A DNA stretch of 15,596 bases from JAZQUM01 sp045631305 (GTDB lineage: Bacteria; Bacillota; Clostridia; Oscillospirales; Oscillospiraceae), in NCBI GenBank assembly GCA_045631305.1, contig JAZQUM010000128.1, positions 1 through 15,596 on the forward strand, in the 5' to 3' direction. The notes beneath the pieces are model-generated. The model had not been told where the DNA came from, did not search any database, and saw nothing but the letters and a program-made list of their open reading frames with translations. How positions within the stretch are numbered: position 1 is the first letter of the stretch; each line of letters opens with the position of its first letter. Made by a program: the position numbers and the translations under genes. Below are positions 1-7,464 of the stretch, one piece after another.

Positions 1-1
1 C

Positions 2-1621
2 GACGCTGCTGACACCCCCTCCATCTACAACGACACCGATCCCTACATCGCCAACGTCGTTCGTCCCATCCTCTCCCAGCAGGGCGACAAGCTCCCCGTC
101 TCCGCTTTCGATCCCGCCGGTATCGTGCCCGTTGGCACCACCGCCTGCGAAAAGCGCGGCGTGGCTGTGATGGTTCCCGAATGGGATGCCGCCAAGTGCA
201 TCCAGTGCAACCGCTGCGCTCTGGTTTGCCCCCATGCCGTTATCCGCCCCTATCTTTTGACCGATGAAGAAAAGGCAGCCGCTCCCGCAGGCTTTGATAC
301 CATTCCCGCAAATGCTGCAGGCAAGGGCTATCATTTCACCCTGCAGGTCAGCGCTTATGACTGCACCGGCTGCGGCAGCTGCGTAGAAAGCTGCGTTGCC
401 AAGGATAAGGCCCTCAAGATGGTTCCCTGCGTGCTCTCCGATGCTGCCACCGCCAAGTGGGAATACGGTCTCTCCCTTTCCGATAAGGGTGATATCTACG
501 ATCCCTTCACCATCAAGGGCAGCCAGTTCCGCCAGCCTCTGGTGGAATTCTCCCCCGCCTGCGCAGGCTGCGGCGAAACTCCCTACGCAAAGCTGCTGAC
601 CCAGCTCTTCGGCGACCGCATCTACTGGGCCAACGGCACGGGCTGCTCTCAGGCTTGGGGCGCTCCCATGCCCGGCATCCCCTACACCACCAACAAGCGC
701 GGCTTCGGCCCCGCATGGACCAACAGCCTCTTCGAAAATAACGCCGAGCTGATGTTGGGCCTCTTCCTCTCCGTTCGCCAGCAGCGCGAAGCCCAGAAGG
801 CAAAGGTCACCGCATACGCGGAAGCTACCGGCAGCGAAAAAGCTAAGGCATACCTTGCCGCATTTGACGATTTCGATGCTTCCCGCCCCACCACCGACGC
901 TCTCATCGAAGAGCTGAAGGCAGCAGGCACTCCCGAAGCTGAAGAAATTCTCGAACGCGCCGACCAACTGGCCAAGAAGTGCTTCTGGATGTTCGGCGGC
1001 GACGGCTGGGCATACGATATCGGCTTCGGCGGCCTTGACCACGTCATCGCTACGGGCGAAGACATCAACGTCTTCGTTATCGATACCGAAGTTTACTCCA
1101 ACACCGGCGGCCAGAGCTCCAAGGCAACTCCCCTTGGCGCTGTTGCGCAGTTCGCATCCTCCGGCAAGAAGAGCCGCAAGAAGGACCTTGGCGCCATCTT
1201 CCGCACCTACGGCAATGTCTACGTTGCCCAGGTAGCCATGGGTGCCGATCCCAACCAGCTCATCCGTGCCATCCGCGAAGCAGAAGCCCACAAGGGTCCC
1301 TCTGTGATCGTTGCCTACACTCCCTGCACCGCTCACGGCATCCGTGCAGGCATGGCAAAGGTTCAGGAAGAAATGAAGCGTGCCGTAGACTCCGGTTACT
1401 GGACGCTGTATCGTTACAATCCTGCCAACGATCAGCCTCTCACCGTAGACTCCAAGGAGCCCACCATGGCCTTTGAAGAATTCCTGGACGGCGAGACCCG
1501 TTACGCAGCCCTCCGCCGCACCTTCCCCGAAAACGCAGAGACTCTCTTCTCTGCCGCGAAGGCCGATGCCAAGGACCGTTACGAATCCTACAAGCAGCAG
1601 GAAACCATGCACAAAGTGTAA
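2..1621 (+). CDS. nifJ: Pyruvate:ferredoxin (flavodoxin) oxidoreductase, C-terminal part
   Basis: This enzyme oxidises pyruvate with CoA to acetyl-CoA and CO2, passing electrons to ferredoxin; it is the central pyruvate enzyme of strict anaerobes and is cytoplasmic. The frame is open from base 2, so the gene enters from the left; 539 residues are visible of the roughly 1170 usual. The stretch FDPAGIVPVGTT followed by VPEWD is characteristic of the family. Two ferredoxin-type 4Fe-4S motifs follow: C66-x2-C69-x2-C72-x3-C76-P, and a second CTGCGSC...C cluster about 50 residues later. The thiamine diphosphate domain shows CAGCGE, GDGWAYDIG and NTGGQSSK. Codon use is strongly biased (GGC, AAG, CTC, TCC), as expected of a highly expressed gene. 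It ends in a strong terminator and nothing is co-transcribed downstream. Identification is secure; only the N-terminal domains are unseen. Confidence 0.96.
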   Translation, partial: DAADTPSIYNDTDPYIANVVRPILSQQGDKLPVSAFDPAGIVPVGTTACEKRGVAVMVPEWDAAKCIQCNRCALVCPHAVIRPYLLTDEEKAAAPAGFDTIPANAAGKGYHFTLQVSAYDCTGCGSCVESCVAKDKALKMVPCVLSDAATAKWEYGLSLSDKGDIYDPFTIKGSQFRQPLVEFSPACAGCGETPYAKLLTQLFGDRIYWANGTGCSQAWGAPMPGIPYTTNKRGFGPAWTNSLFENNAELMLGLFLSVRQQREAQKAKVTAYAEATGSEKAKAYLAAFDDFDASRPTTDALIEELKAAGTPEAEEILERADQLAKKCFWMFGGDGWAYDIGFGGLDHVIATGEDINVFVIDTEVYSNTGGQSSKATPLGAVAQFASSGKKSRKKDLGAIFRTYGNVYVAQVAMGADPNQLIRAIREAEAHKGPSVIVAYTPCTAHGIRAGMAKVQEEMKRAVDSGYWTLYRYNPANDQPLTVDSKEPTMAFEEFLDGETRYAALRRTFPENAETLFSAAKADAKDRYESYKQQETMHKV

Positions 1622-1622
1622 T

Positions 1623-1659
1623 AAAAATACCCGATGGCGATGTGCCATCGGGTATTTTT
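1623..1659. terminator. Bidirectional intrinsic terminator after PFOR
   Basis: A perfect 16-bp inverted repeat (arms 1623-1638 and 1644-1659, 5-base loop GATGT) has A-rich and T-rich ends, so it can stop transcription from both the oxidoreductase gene on the plus strand and the zinc-ribbon gene on the minus strand, whose stop codon lies 14 bp away. Confidence 0.93.
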
Positions 1660-1672
1660 TCTTTCCAAATAT

Positions 1673-1915
1673 TTACTTGTTTACATTTTCCCCGCAATAG
1701 GGACAATAGTCCCCTGTGCTCCTGTCGAGATACGCTTTACAGTGGGGGCATCTGTAAAATATGATCCTGAAAGCCATCATGCCGACCATAACAGCAATAC
1801 CGATGCCGCCCAGAATCGGACTTTCGATCGCGATCCCGAATAGTCCAATGGCAAAGCCGACGGCTGACGCAATAAAAAACACTTTATTGACTTCGTACGG
1901 CTTCAATTTTTTCAT
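1673..1915 (-). CDS. Small zinc-ribbon membrane protein
   Basis: An 80-residue protein of unknown role. Two hydrophobic segments (about residues 10-29 and 33-52) predict a membrane hairpin. They are followed by a C-terminal zinc ribbon made of CPHC (about 55-58) and CPYC (about 71-74), which would sit on one face of the membrane. The start ATG follows GGGAGG at good spacing. A promoter (TTGAAG, 17 bp, TATACT) lies just upstream on the same strand, divergent from the DtxR-family gene. That arrangement makes shared control by the metal-dependent regulator possible, but I see no operator copy directly over this promoter. Zinc-ribbon/two-helix proteins of this kind are common in Clostridia and mostly uncharacterised. 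Confidence 0.85.
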   Translation of the reverse strand: MKKLKPYEVNKVFFIASAVGFAIGLFGIAIESPILGGIGIAVMVGMMAFRIIFYRCPHCKAYLDRSTGDYCPYCGENVNK

Positions 1916-1949
1916 CCGTATCCCTCCCCTTGCAGTTTATCTTTTTTCC

Positions 1950-1978
1950 AGTATAGCATATCCCGCAGTTCGCTTCAA
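1950..1978 (-). promoter_or_regulatory. Sigma-A-type promoter of the zinc-ribbon gene
   Basis: Read on the minus strand: -35 TTGAAG (1978-1973), 17-bp spacer, -10 TATACT (1955-1950). The initiation point would lie about 30 bp before the start codon. Confidence 0.7.
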
Positions 1979-1994
1979 CGCTTTTACCCCTCCC

Positions 1995-2029
1995 TTGCTT
2001 TTTCTCCTTACATAGGGTATACTATGTAA
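1995..2029 (+). promoter_or_regulatory. Promoter with overlapping palindromic operator, DtxR-family gene
   Basis: The -35 is TTGCTT (1995-2000), the spacer 17 bp and the -10 TATACT (2018-2023). A perfect inverted repeat, TTACATAG (2008-2015) and CTATGTAA (2022-2029) separated by 6 bp, straddles the -10. A dyad of this size over the -10 of a DtxR-family gene fits autorepression. The half-sites do not match the classic DtxR or MntR boxes I know, so the binding protein is inferred from position only. Confidence 0.65.
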
Positions 2030-2054
2030 AATCACTTTGAAAGGAGGCGGGAAT

Positions 2055-2432
2055 ATGGCTCTGCAGGAATCGGGCGAAATGTATTTGGAAGCCATTTATG
2101 TGCTCTCCAAAAAAAGTCCCGCCGTCCACTCTGTTGACGTGGCAGAATACCTGGGCTATTCCAAGCCCAGCGTCAGCCGCGCCGTGGGCCTTTTGAAAAA
2201 CGGCGGCTATCTTACCATGGAGCATGGCGGCGCACTGCACCTGACTGAAGAAGGCGAAGAAATTGGCCGCAAAATTTTTGAGCGCCACAAGGTCCTCACC
2301 CGCTGCCTCATGGCGCTGGGGGTGGATGTCACCACCGCTGCAGAAGATGCCTGCCGATTGGAACACGCCATCAGCGACACTTCTTTTGCCGCCATCAAAG
2401 CGCATTTGGAAAAAGCCGGGTTACTGGATTAA
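2055..2432 (+). CDS. DtxR/IdeR-family metal-dependent transcriptional repressor (short form)
   Basis: A 125-residue regulator. Residues 1-60 form the N-terminal winged helix-turn-helix (recognition segment about S36-L47), and the rest is the metal-binding dimerisation domain. The C-terminal SH3-like domain of DtxR is absent, as in MntR-length members. Aligned by eye, M9, C100, E103 and H104 match the DtxR primary-site set Met10/Cys102/Glu105/His106, whereas MntR has Asp and Glu at the first two positions; E12 and H78 are also conserved. That points to ferrous iron rather than manganese, though this is inference. The ATG at 2055 is chosen because AAAGGAGG lies 8 bp before it; a TTG further upstream would place that ribosome site inside the coding region. 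The gene is monocistronic, with its own promoter, operator and terminator. Confidence 0.9.
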   Translation: MALQESGEMYLEAIYVLSKKSPAVHSVDVAEYLGYSKPSVSRAVGLLKNGGYLTMEHGGALHLTEEGEEIGRKIFERHKVLTRCLMALGVDVTTAAEDACRLEHAISDTSFAAIKAHLEKAGLLD

Positions 2433-2435
2433 AGC

Positions 2436-2470
2436 AAAAAGAGAGTGCTTTATAAAGCGCTCTCTTTTTT
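2436..2470 (+). terminator. Intrinsic terminator after the DtxR-family gene
   Basis: AAAGAGAG (2438-2445) pairs with CTCTCTTT (2460-2467), and the stem continues inward through GC and TTTA pairs to a tight loop. A run of T follows. Confidence 0.88.
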
Positions 2471-2486
2471 ATTGCCAACCTTCGCC

Positions 2487-2515
2487 TTGCTCTTTCCCCA
2501 GAATTGGGATATACT
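2487..2515 (+). promoter_or_regulatory. Promoter of the LtaS-like/membrane-protein operon
   Basis: The -35 is TTGCTC (2487-2492), the spacer 17 bp and the -10 TATACT (2510-2515). Together with the start chosen at 2561 it leaves an untranslated leader of about 40 bases. Confidence 0.65.
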
Positions 2516-2560
2516 GTATATTAGTAGATTATGCGACTTTTGGGAAAGCGAGTGTCTGTT

Positions 2561-4423
2561 ATGATCAAAAAAAGATCCCTCTCCTTCTTACCCGCTGCTT
2601 TTATCGGCGCGGTTCTTTCCGGCTTTATCATGGGGCTTGCCCTTTGGTTCCAGCCTACCAGCGTTAAGGTCATGCTTCTTTCCATGCTGCGCCAGCCTCT
2701 CATCCTTGTGATGAACTATATCCCTGTTGCGCTGGTGCTGGCAATTTTTGCCTTCTTATTTGCCAATGTCTTTTATAGCGGTGCACTTACCGCCCTGCTT
2801 TGGGGTGGCTTGAGCCTTGGCAACCGCGTAAAGACTCAGGTGCGCGATGACCCGCTGTATCCCCGTGACTTCGGTCTTCTGAAAGAAGCCGCCGATGCCG
2901 CCGGCAGCTATGAAATGGACCTGCCCTGGGGTCTTGCCGCCATTCTTCTGGGCTTTATTCTTCTTTTCATTTTCCTTGGCCGTTATTTCCCCTGCAAGAA
3001 ATCTGACGCTCCCAAGGGCCGCCGCATTCTCGTCCGTCTTGGCTGCGCCGCCCTGAGCCTTGCCATGACGCTCTGCGCCATCTTCTTCGTCTATAGCTCC
3101 GAAGATCTTTACAACTCCTTTACCGTTACCAACCGCTACTATATTACCCAGGTATATAATGATTTGGGCTTCCCCTACTGCTTCTTCTATAATTTCACCA
3201 CCTATGAGGTAATGGAACCCGAAGGCTTTGATAAAAACGAAGCCGCTTTGTATGAAACCGCCGCGGAAGTCAGCGAGCCCTCCGGAGGTAATGCCCATGT
3301 AATCATGATCATGAGTGAAGCTTTCTCCGATGTTACCGACCGCGATGTTTTCACTTTCTCCGAAGAAGCTGACCCGCTGAAAAACTTCCACGCCCTTGCT
3401 GCTGATGATAACAGCATCTCCGGTCATATTGCCGTTCCCACTTATGCAGGCGGCACCGCCAACACCGAGTATGATGTTCTCACCGGTATGATGACCACCA
3501 ATCTCAACACCACCTCTGCTTTCCGCAGCTTTAATCGCGATCTGGAAAGCCTCTTCCGTGTGTACGGTGCCAACGGATACCGCACGCTCTACATGCATCC
3601 CGGCGAAAGCTGGTTCTATAACCGCCAGAACTGCATGAAGCTTCTGGGTGCGGATGATTCCCTCTTCGTCACCGACATGAATATCGCCTACAAGGGCGGC
3701 TGGGTCAGCGACGATTCTGTGGCAGACGACATCATCTCCCAGTTTGAAGCAAGCGTGGCAGCAGATGAGTACTTCTTCACCTACACCACCACCATTCAGA
3801 ACCATATGTCCTATACCTACACCAAGTACGGTGAAGGTTACAATTATCCCGCAGTCAGCACTTCTGCCGACATCAGCCCCGAAGCCCGCGAAATGCTGGA
3901 AGTATATGCCGAAGGTCTCCGTGATGCCGATGCTATGCTTTTGAAGCTCACCGAGTATTTCTCCGCCAGCGAAGAGCCTGTGGTGCTGGTATTCTTTGGC
4001 GACCATCTTCCCTATCTGGGTGACGGCAGCCTTTGCTACCGCGAGCTGGGTCTTGACCCCGCCAACGAAAGCGGCATGAACGATGCCTTCACTTACTACA
4101 GCACTCCCTACATCATCTGGAGCAACGATGCTGCCGCCGATGCGCTGGATCTGGACAGCAAAAAGGCTTCTCTGGATCTTCCCGCCGACGGGCTCATCAA
4201 CGCAAACTATCTGGGTAGCGTTGTGCTGGAGCTTACCGACCATGTGAAGGAAAGCGCGTTTTTCTCTTACCTTGCTGAAATGCGCCGCGAACTGCCTGCC
4301 CTGCGCCACGAAAACTGCCGCACTGCAGAAGGCGTAAATCTCACTGAGATTCCCAAAGAACTTCAGCCTCTGGTGAATAAGATGAAAAACTGGTCCTACT
4401 ATAAACTGAAATTCGGAAAATGA
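2561..4423 (+). CDS. LtaS-type sulfatase-fold phosphoglycerol transferase
   Basis: A 620-residue enzyme of the lipoteichoic acid synthase family, which moves glycerol-phosphate from phosphatidylglycerol onto a lipid- or sugar-linked acceptor outside the membrane. The first ~200 residues hold about four to five hydrophobic segments and a cytoplasmic loop with DPLYPRDFGLLKEA; the extracellular sulfatase domain follows. Catalytic landmarks are in the expected order: E253 in MIMSEAF (metal ligand), T299 in GGTANTEYDVLTG (nucleophile), and D481/H482 in FFGDHLPYLG. In S. aureus LtaS the same roles fall to E255, T300, D475 and H476. I chose the ATG at 2561 because MIKKRSLSF starts a clean first membrane segment; an in-frame ATG at 2531 sits only 15 bp past the -10 with no ribosome site. 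It may be an LTA synthase, an LTA primase or another head-group transferase. Confidence 0.9.
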   Translation: MIKKRSLSFLPAAFIGAVLSGFIMGLALWFQPTSVKVMLLSMLRQPLILVMNYIPVALVLAIFAFLFANVFYSGALTALLWGGLSLGNRVKTQVRDDPLYPRDFGLLKEAADAAGSYEMDLPWGLAAILLGFILLFIFLGRYFPCKKSDAPKGRRILVRLGCAALSLAMTLCAIFFVYSSEDLYNSFTVTNRYYITQVYNDLGFPYCFFYNFTTYEVMEPEGFDKNEAALYETAAEVSEPSGGNAHVIMIMSEAFSDVTDRDVFTFSEEADPLKNFHALAADDNSISGHIAVPTYAGGTANTEYDVLTGMMTTNLNTTSAFRSFNRDLESLFRVYGANGYRTLYMHPGESWFYNRQNCMKLLGADDSLFVTDMNIAYKGGWVSDDSVADDIISQFEASVAADEYFFTYTTTIQNHMSYTYTKYGEGYNYPAVSTSADISPEAREMLEVYAEGLRDADAMLLKLTEYFSASEEPVVLVFFGDHLPYLGDGSLCYRELGLDPANESGMNDAFTYYSTPYIIWSNDAAADALDLDSKKASLDLPADGLINANYLGSVVLELTDHVKESAFFSYLAEMRRELPALRHENCRTAEGVNLTEIPKELQPLVNKMKNWSYYKLKFGK

Positions 4424-4956
4424 ATGTAAAACTTTCCTCTGCCCGTATGGCCCTTTGCGGCATCATGGCGGCTTTAGCGGTGGTAATTATGAGCTTTGGC
4501 AGCATCATCCCTTTTGCCACTTTCTGCTGCCCTATTCTTGCCATGCTCATCACCATTCCCATTGCCGCAGAATGCCCGCCGAAACTCGGCCTCACACTGT
4601 ATGCCGCCATTGCTCTCCTCGCTCTTTTGCTGGCAGGAGATAAAGAGGCCGCCTTTCTCTATCTTTTTCTGGGCTATTATCCCTTTCTGCGGCCAAGCTT
4701 GGAAAAGATTCACTCCCGCATTTTGCGTCTTATTGTAAAACATGGCATTTTCACCTGCGCGGTAATCGCCATGTATCTGCTGCTGATTTTTGTTTTTCGG
4801 TTAGATGCAGTGGCAGAAGAACTGCAGAGCACAGGCACAGTTCTGAACGGAGCACTGCTGATTATGGGAAACATTGTTTTCTATGTTTTTGATTTGGTGT
4901 TTTCCCGCTTTACCCATCTTTACAAAATCAAATGGCGCAAACGACTTTCCAAATAA
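4420..4956 (+). CDS. Polytopic membrane protein, resembling ECF-transporter S components
   Basis: A 178-residue, very hydrophobic protein with about five predicted membrane helices and a basic C-terminal tail (KIKWRKRLSK). Its start overlaps the stop of the LtaS-like gene in an ATGA junction, so it is translationally coupled and probably works with that enzyme or in the same envelope process. The opening residues (ARMALCGIMAALAVV, then a GSIIPFATFCCPILAML helix) resemble substrate-binding S components of energy-coupling factor transporters and related uncharacterised families. No ATPase or T component lies nearby, so transport is a guess and the substrate unknown. Confidence 0.8.
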   Translation: MNVKLSSARMALCGIMAALAVVIMSFGSIIPFATFCCPILAMLITIPIAAECPPKLGLTLYAAIALLALLLAGDKEAAFLYLFLGYYPFLRPSLEKIHSRILRLIVKHGIFTCAVIAMYLLLIFVFRLDAVAEELQSTGTVLNGALLIMGNIVFYVFDLVFSRFTHLYKIKWRKRLSK

Positions 4957-4988
4957 AAAGAAGGCTTTCAAAAGCCTTCTTTTTATTT
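4951..4988. terminator. Bidirectional intrinsic terminator
   Basis: An 18-bp perfect inverted repeat (4951-4968 and 4971-4988) with core AGAAGGCTTT/AAAGCCTTCT and T-rich flanks. The stop codon of the membrane protein lies inside the left arm. Confidence 0.92.
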
Positions 4989-5066
4989 TCCAAAAACATA
5001 CAGCGCAGCGCAACGAAAAAAACGGCATACTATGTTTGGGTATCGAAACAATAAAGGAGACGCAAC

Positions 5067-5387
5067 ATGAGAACAAAAATCATCTGTCTGCTGTTGGCTT
5101 TCTGTCTTGCCCTTTCTCTTACCGCCTGCCGCAAAACCAATAACAACACCGGCAATTCTGCAGGCGACAATACGGGCCAGCAAAGCAGCAATTCCGACAC
5201 CAACACTTCCACCAATACCGACGGCAGCATCACAGACAACGCCGTAAACAACGCCAAAAATGCCGCCCGCTCTTTCTCCCGCAATATGCAAAACGATTTT
5301 GACCGCATGAAAGATAATGCCCGCCTTCGCGACAGCGACGGCATCCTTACCGACGGTGAAAATCCCACCCACGAAACTTTGCGATAA
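5067..5387 (+). CDS. Small Asn/Thr/Ser-rich lipoprotein
   Basis: A 106-residue exported lipoprotein of unknown role. A basic N-terminus (MRTKI), a hydrophobic segment and the lipobox LTAC put the lipidated cysteine at position 21. A low-complexity linker rich in N, T, S, G and D (about 24-55) follows, then a charged helical tail with NAKNAARSFSRNMQNDFDRMKD, the sort of helix that can bind other envelope parts. GGAG stands before the ATG at good spacing. The gene is monocistronic; a CATACT -10 about 36 bp upstream of the start has no good -35. Its stop codon is inside the terminator stem shared with the convergent YgiQ-family gene. Confidence 0.85.
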   Translation: MRTKIICLLLAFCLALSLTACRKTNNNTGNSAGDNTGQQSSNSDTNTSTNTDGSITDNAVNNAKNAARSFSRNMQNDFDRMKDNARLRDSDGILTDGENPTHETLR

Positions 5388-5429
5388 CAAAAAAGGAAGC
5401 TGATAAAATCAGCTTCCTTTTTTGTTATC
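5383..5429. terminator. Shared bidirectional terminator of two convergent genes
   Basis: A perfect 22-bp inverted repeat (5383-5404 and 5408-5429) with a 3-base AAA loop, containing A6 and T6 runs. The stop codons of both the lipoprotein gene (5385-5387) and the minus-strand radical SAM gene (5427-5425) sit in its arms. Confidence 0.95.
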
Positions 5430-7464
5430 TTTTCTTTTTGGCAAAGCGGTCTTTCTTGGCCTGGGACATAGGTGCCTTGCGGCCGCTGTTGGCCCGCTCT
5501 TTACTTTCGCCGCGTTTGGATGCGGCAGCAGCACGGGGCTTTCTTTCCTCCGCACGAGATTTCTTTTCCTCGGTCCGGGGCTTTCCACCGCGGGCGGAAC
5601 GCTTTTCTTCCTTCTTTTCGCCGCTTTCTTCCTTTTTCTTCTTCTCTTCCTGCTTTTTGTAATAACCCGCAGGACGGATCAGGCTCTTGGGGCCAAAGCC
5701 GATAAGATCCTCGCGGCCAGCCTTATAAAGTGCTTCACGGACCAGTTCCCGCTTATCGGGGCGTCGCCACTGCAAAAGTGCGCGCTGCAAAGCCTTGTCA
5801 TGGGGATTGCGGGCCACATACACAGGGCTCATATCGCGGGGATCGATACCTGTGTAGTACATGCAGGTGGAAAGGGTACCGGGAGTAGGATAGAAGTCCT
5901 GCACCTGCTCGGGCTGATGGCCTGTGGAATTGAGGAATTCCGCCAGTTCCACGGCATCGTTCAGCGTGCAGCCGGGATGAGAACTCATAAGATAGGGCAC
6001 GAGATACTGCTCTTTGCCCGCTTTATCATTGAGCTTCTGGTACTTGGCCCAGAACTTTTCGAAAACATCGAAATGGGGCTTGCCCATATAATCCAGCACG
6101 CTGGACACGCAATGTTCAGGTGCTACTTTCAGCTGGCCCGAAATGTGGAACTTCACAAGGTCAGCAAAGAACTCACCACTCTTATCTTCCAGCATATAGT
6201 CGTAGCGGATACCGCTGCGGACGAAAATCTTCTTGATGCCGGGAATACTGCGCAGACGGCGCAGCAGCTTCAGGTATTCCGAATGGTCGGCATTGAGATT
6301 CTTGCAAGGAGTGGGAGCAAGGCAGCTTCTGTCCTTGCACATGCCGCACTTGGTCTGCTTGTCGCAGGAGGGATGGCGGAAGTTAGCGGAAGGACCGCCC
6401 ACATCGTGGATATAACCCTTGAACTGAGGGTCTTTTACCAACTCTTCCACTTCCCGCACCACAGACTCAATGCTGCGGGAGGTGATCATGCGGCCCTGAT
6501 GGAAAGCAAGGGAGCAGAAATTGCACCCGCCAAAGCAGCCGCGGTTATGGGTAACGGAAAAACGCACCTCTTCAATGGCAGCCACACCGCCCTTGGCATC
6601 ATACATAGGGTGAACTTCACGCACGTAAGGAAGCTCTGCCACGCGGTCCAGTTCCTTGGTGGAAAGGGGCATAGCGGGGGGATTTACCACCAGCACCTCG
6701 TCGCCGTGCTGCTGCACGATGGCGCGGCCGCGGATGGGGTCATGCTCGTCATACTGCACTTTGGTAGCCATGGCATATGCCTTTTTGCTGCGGCAGACTG
6801 CTTCATAAGAATCGCAGCTCACCTTTTCAAAGCGGCAGACATCTTCACTCTTTGCCGCAAAGCAGGTGCCACGGACATCGGTGATATCACAGGGCTTTGC
6901 GCCCTTGGCAAGGCGCTTTGCCACTTCTGCCGTGGCATATTCACCCATACCGTAAACCAGAAGGTCAGCGCCTGCATCAAAGAGGATGCTGCGGCGCACT
7001 TTATCGTCCCAATAGTCATAGTGGGCAAAGCGGCGCAAAGATGCTTCAAGGCCACCGATAACAATGGGGGTATCAGGGAAAGCCTCACGGCTCACCCGAG
7101 AATAAACAATGGTGGGGCGGTCGGGGCGAAGGCCCATGCGGCTGCCGGGGGAATAAAGGTCTTTGCTTCTGGGCTTCTTGGCCGCAGTATAATGGGCCAC
7201 CATGGAGTCGATGTTGCCGCCGCCGATCATTACACCGTAACGGGGCTTTCCCATGGCAAGGAAATCCTTGGTGGAGCGCCAGTCAGGCTGGGCCAGAACC
7301 GCCACGCGGAAGCCCTCTGCTTCCAGCACGCGGGCGATGATGGTGGTGCCGAAGCTGGGGTGATCCACATAGGCATCTGCCGTAACCACCAGGAAATCAT
7401 AATAATACCACCCGCGCTCGATCATTTCTTCACGGCTGACGGGTAAAAACTCAGTTCCTCTCAT
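5425..7464 (-). CDS. YgiQ-family radical SAM protein
   Basis: A 679-residue member of the YgiQ (UPF0313) radical SAM family, whose reaction is still unknown. The N-terminal part (FLPVSREEM, DYDFLVVTADAYVDHPSFG) is the B12-binding-like region typical of the family. The radical SAM iron-sulfur motif is CFGGCNFC near residues 309-316 (C-x3-C-x2-C), directly after VTHNRG. A further cysteine group (CDKQTKCGMCKDRSC, about 366-380) could hold a second cluster. The last ~75 residues are an extremely charged K/R/E-rich tail that looks disordered and may bind nucleic acid or ribosomes. The start overlaps the upstream stop in an ATGA junction, so the gene is translationally coupled to the phosphatase-GNAT gene. 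Length and motifs are normal for a Firmicutes member. Confidence 0.94.
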   Translation of the reverse strand: MRGTEFLPVSREEMIERGWYYYDFLVVTADAYVDHPSFGTTIIARVLEAEGFRVAVLAQPDWRSTKDFLAMGKPRYGVMIGGGNIDSMVAHYTAAKKPRSKDLYSPGSRMGLRPDRPTIVYSRVSREAFPDTPIVIGGLEASLRRFAHYDYWDDKVRRSILFDAGADLLVYGMGEYATAEVAKRLAKGAKPCDITDVRGTCFAAKSEDVCRFEKVSCDSYEAVCRSKKAYAMATKVQYDEHDPIRGRAIVQQHGDEVLVVNPPAMPLSTKELDRVAELPYVREVHPMYDAKGGVAAIEEVRFSVTHNRGCFGGCNFCSLAFHQGRMITSRSIESVVREVEELVKDPQFKGYIHDVGGPSANFRHPSCDKQTKCGMCKDRSCLAPTPCKNLNADHSEYLKLLRRLRSIPGIKKIFVRSGIRYDYMLEDKSGEFFADLVKFHISGQLKVAPEHCVSSVLDYMGKPHFDVFEKFWAKYQKLNDKAGKEQYLVPYLMSSHPGCTLNDAVELAEFLNSTGHQPEQVQDFYPTPGTLSTCMYYTGIDPRDMSPVYVARNPHDKALQRALLQWRRPDKRELVREALYKAGREDLIGFGPKSLIRPAGYYKKQEEKKKKEESGEKKEEKRSARGGKPRTEEKKSRAEERKPRAAAASKRGESKERANSGRKAPMSQAKKDRFAKKKR

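Noticed and set aside
2756..4309. A 517-codon open frame on the minus strand opposite the LtaS-like gene
   Set aside because: It is also a shadow: the plus strand carries all catalytic residues of the sulfatase family in order.
5422..7446. A 674-codon open frame on the plus strand opposite the radical SAM gene
   Set aside because: It is a codon-bias shadow. The minus strand has the radical SAM motif, family-wide sequence and a coupled start; the plus frame has no ribosome site or recognisable domain.
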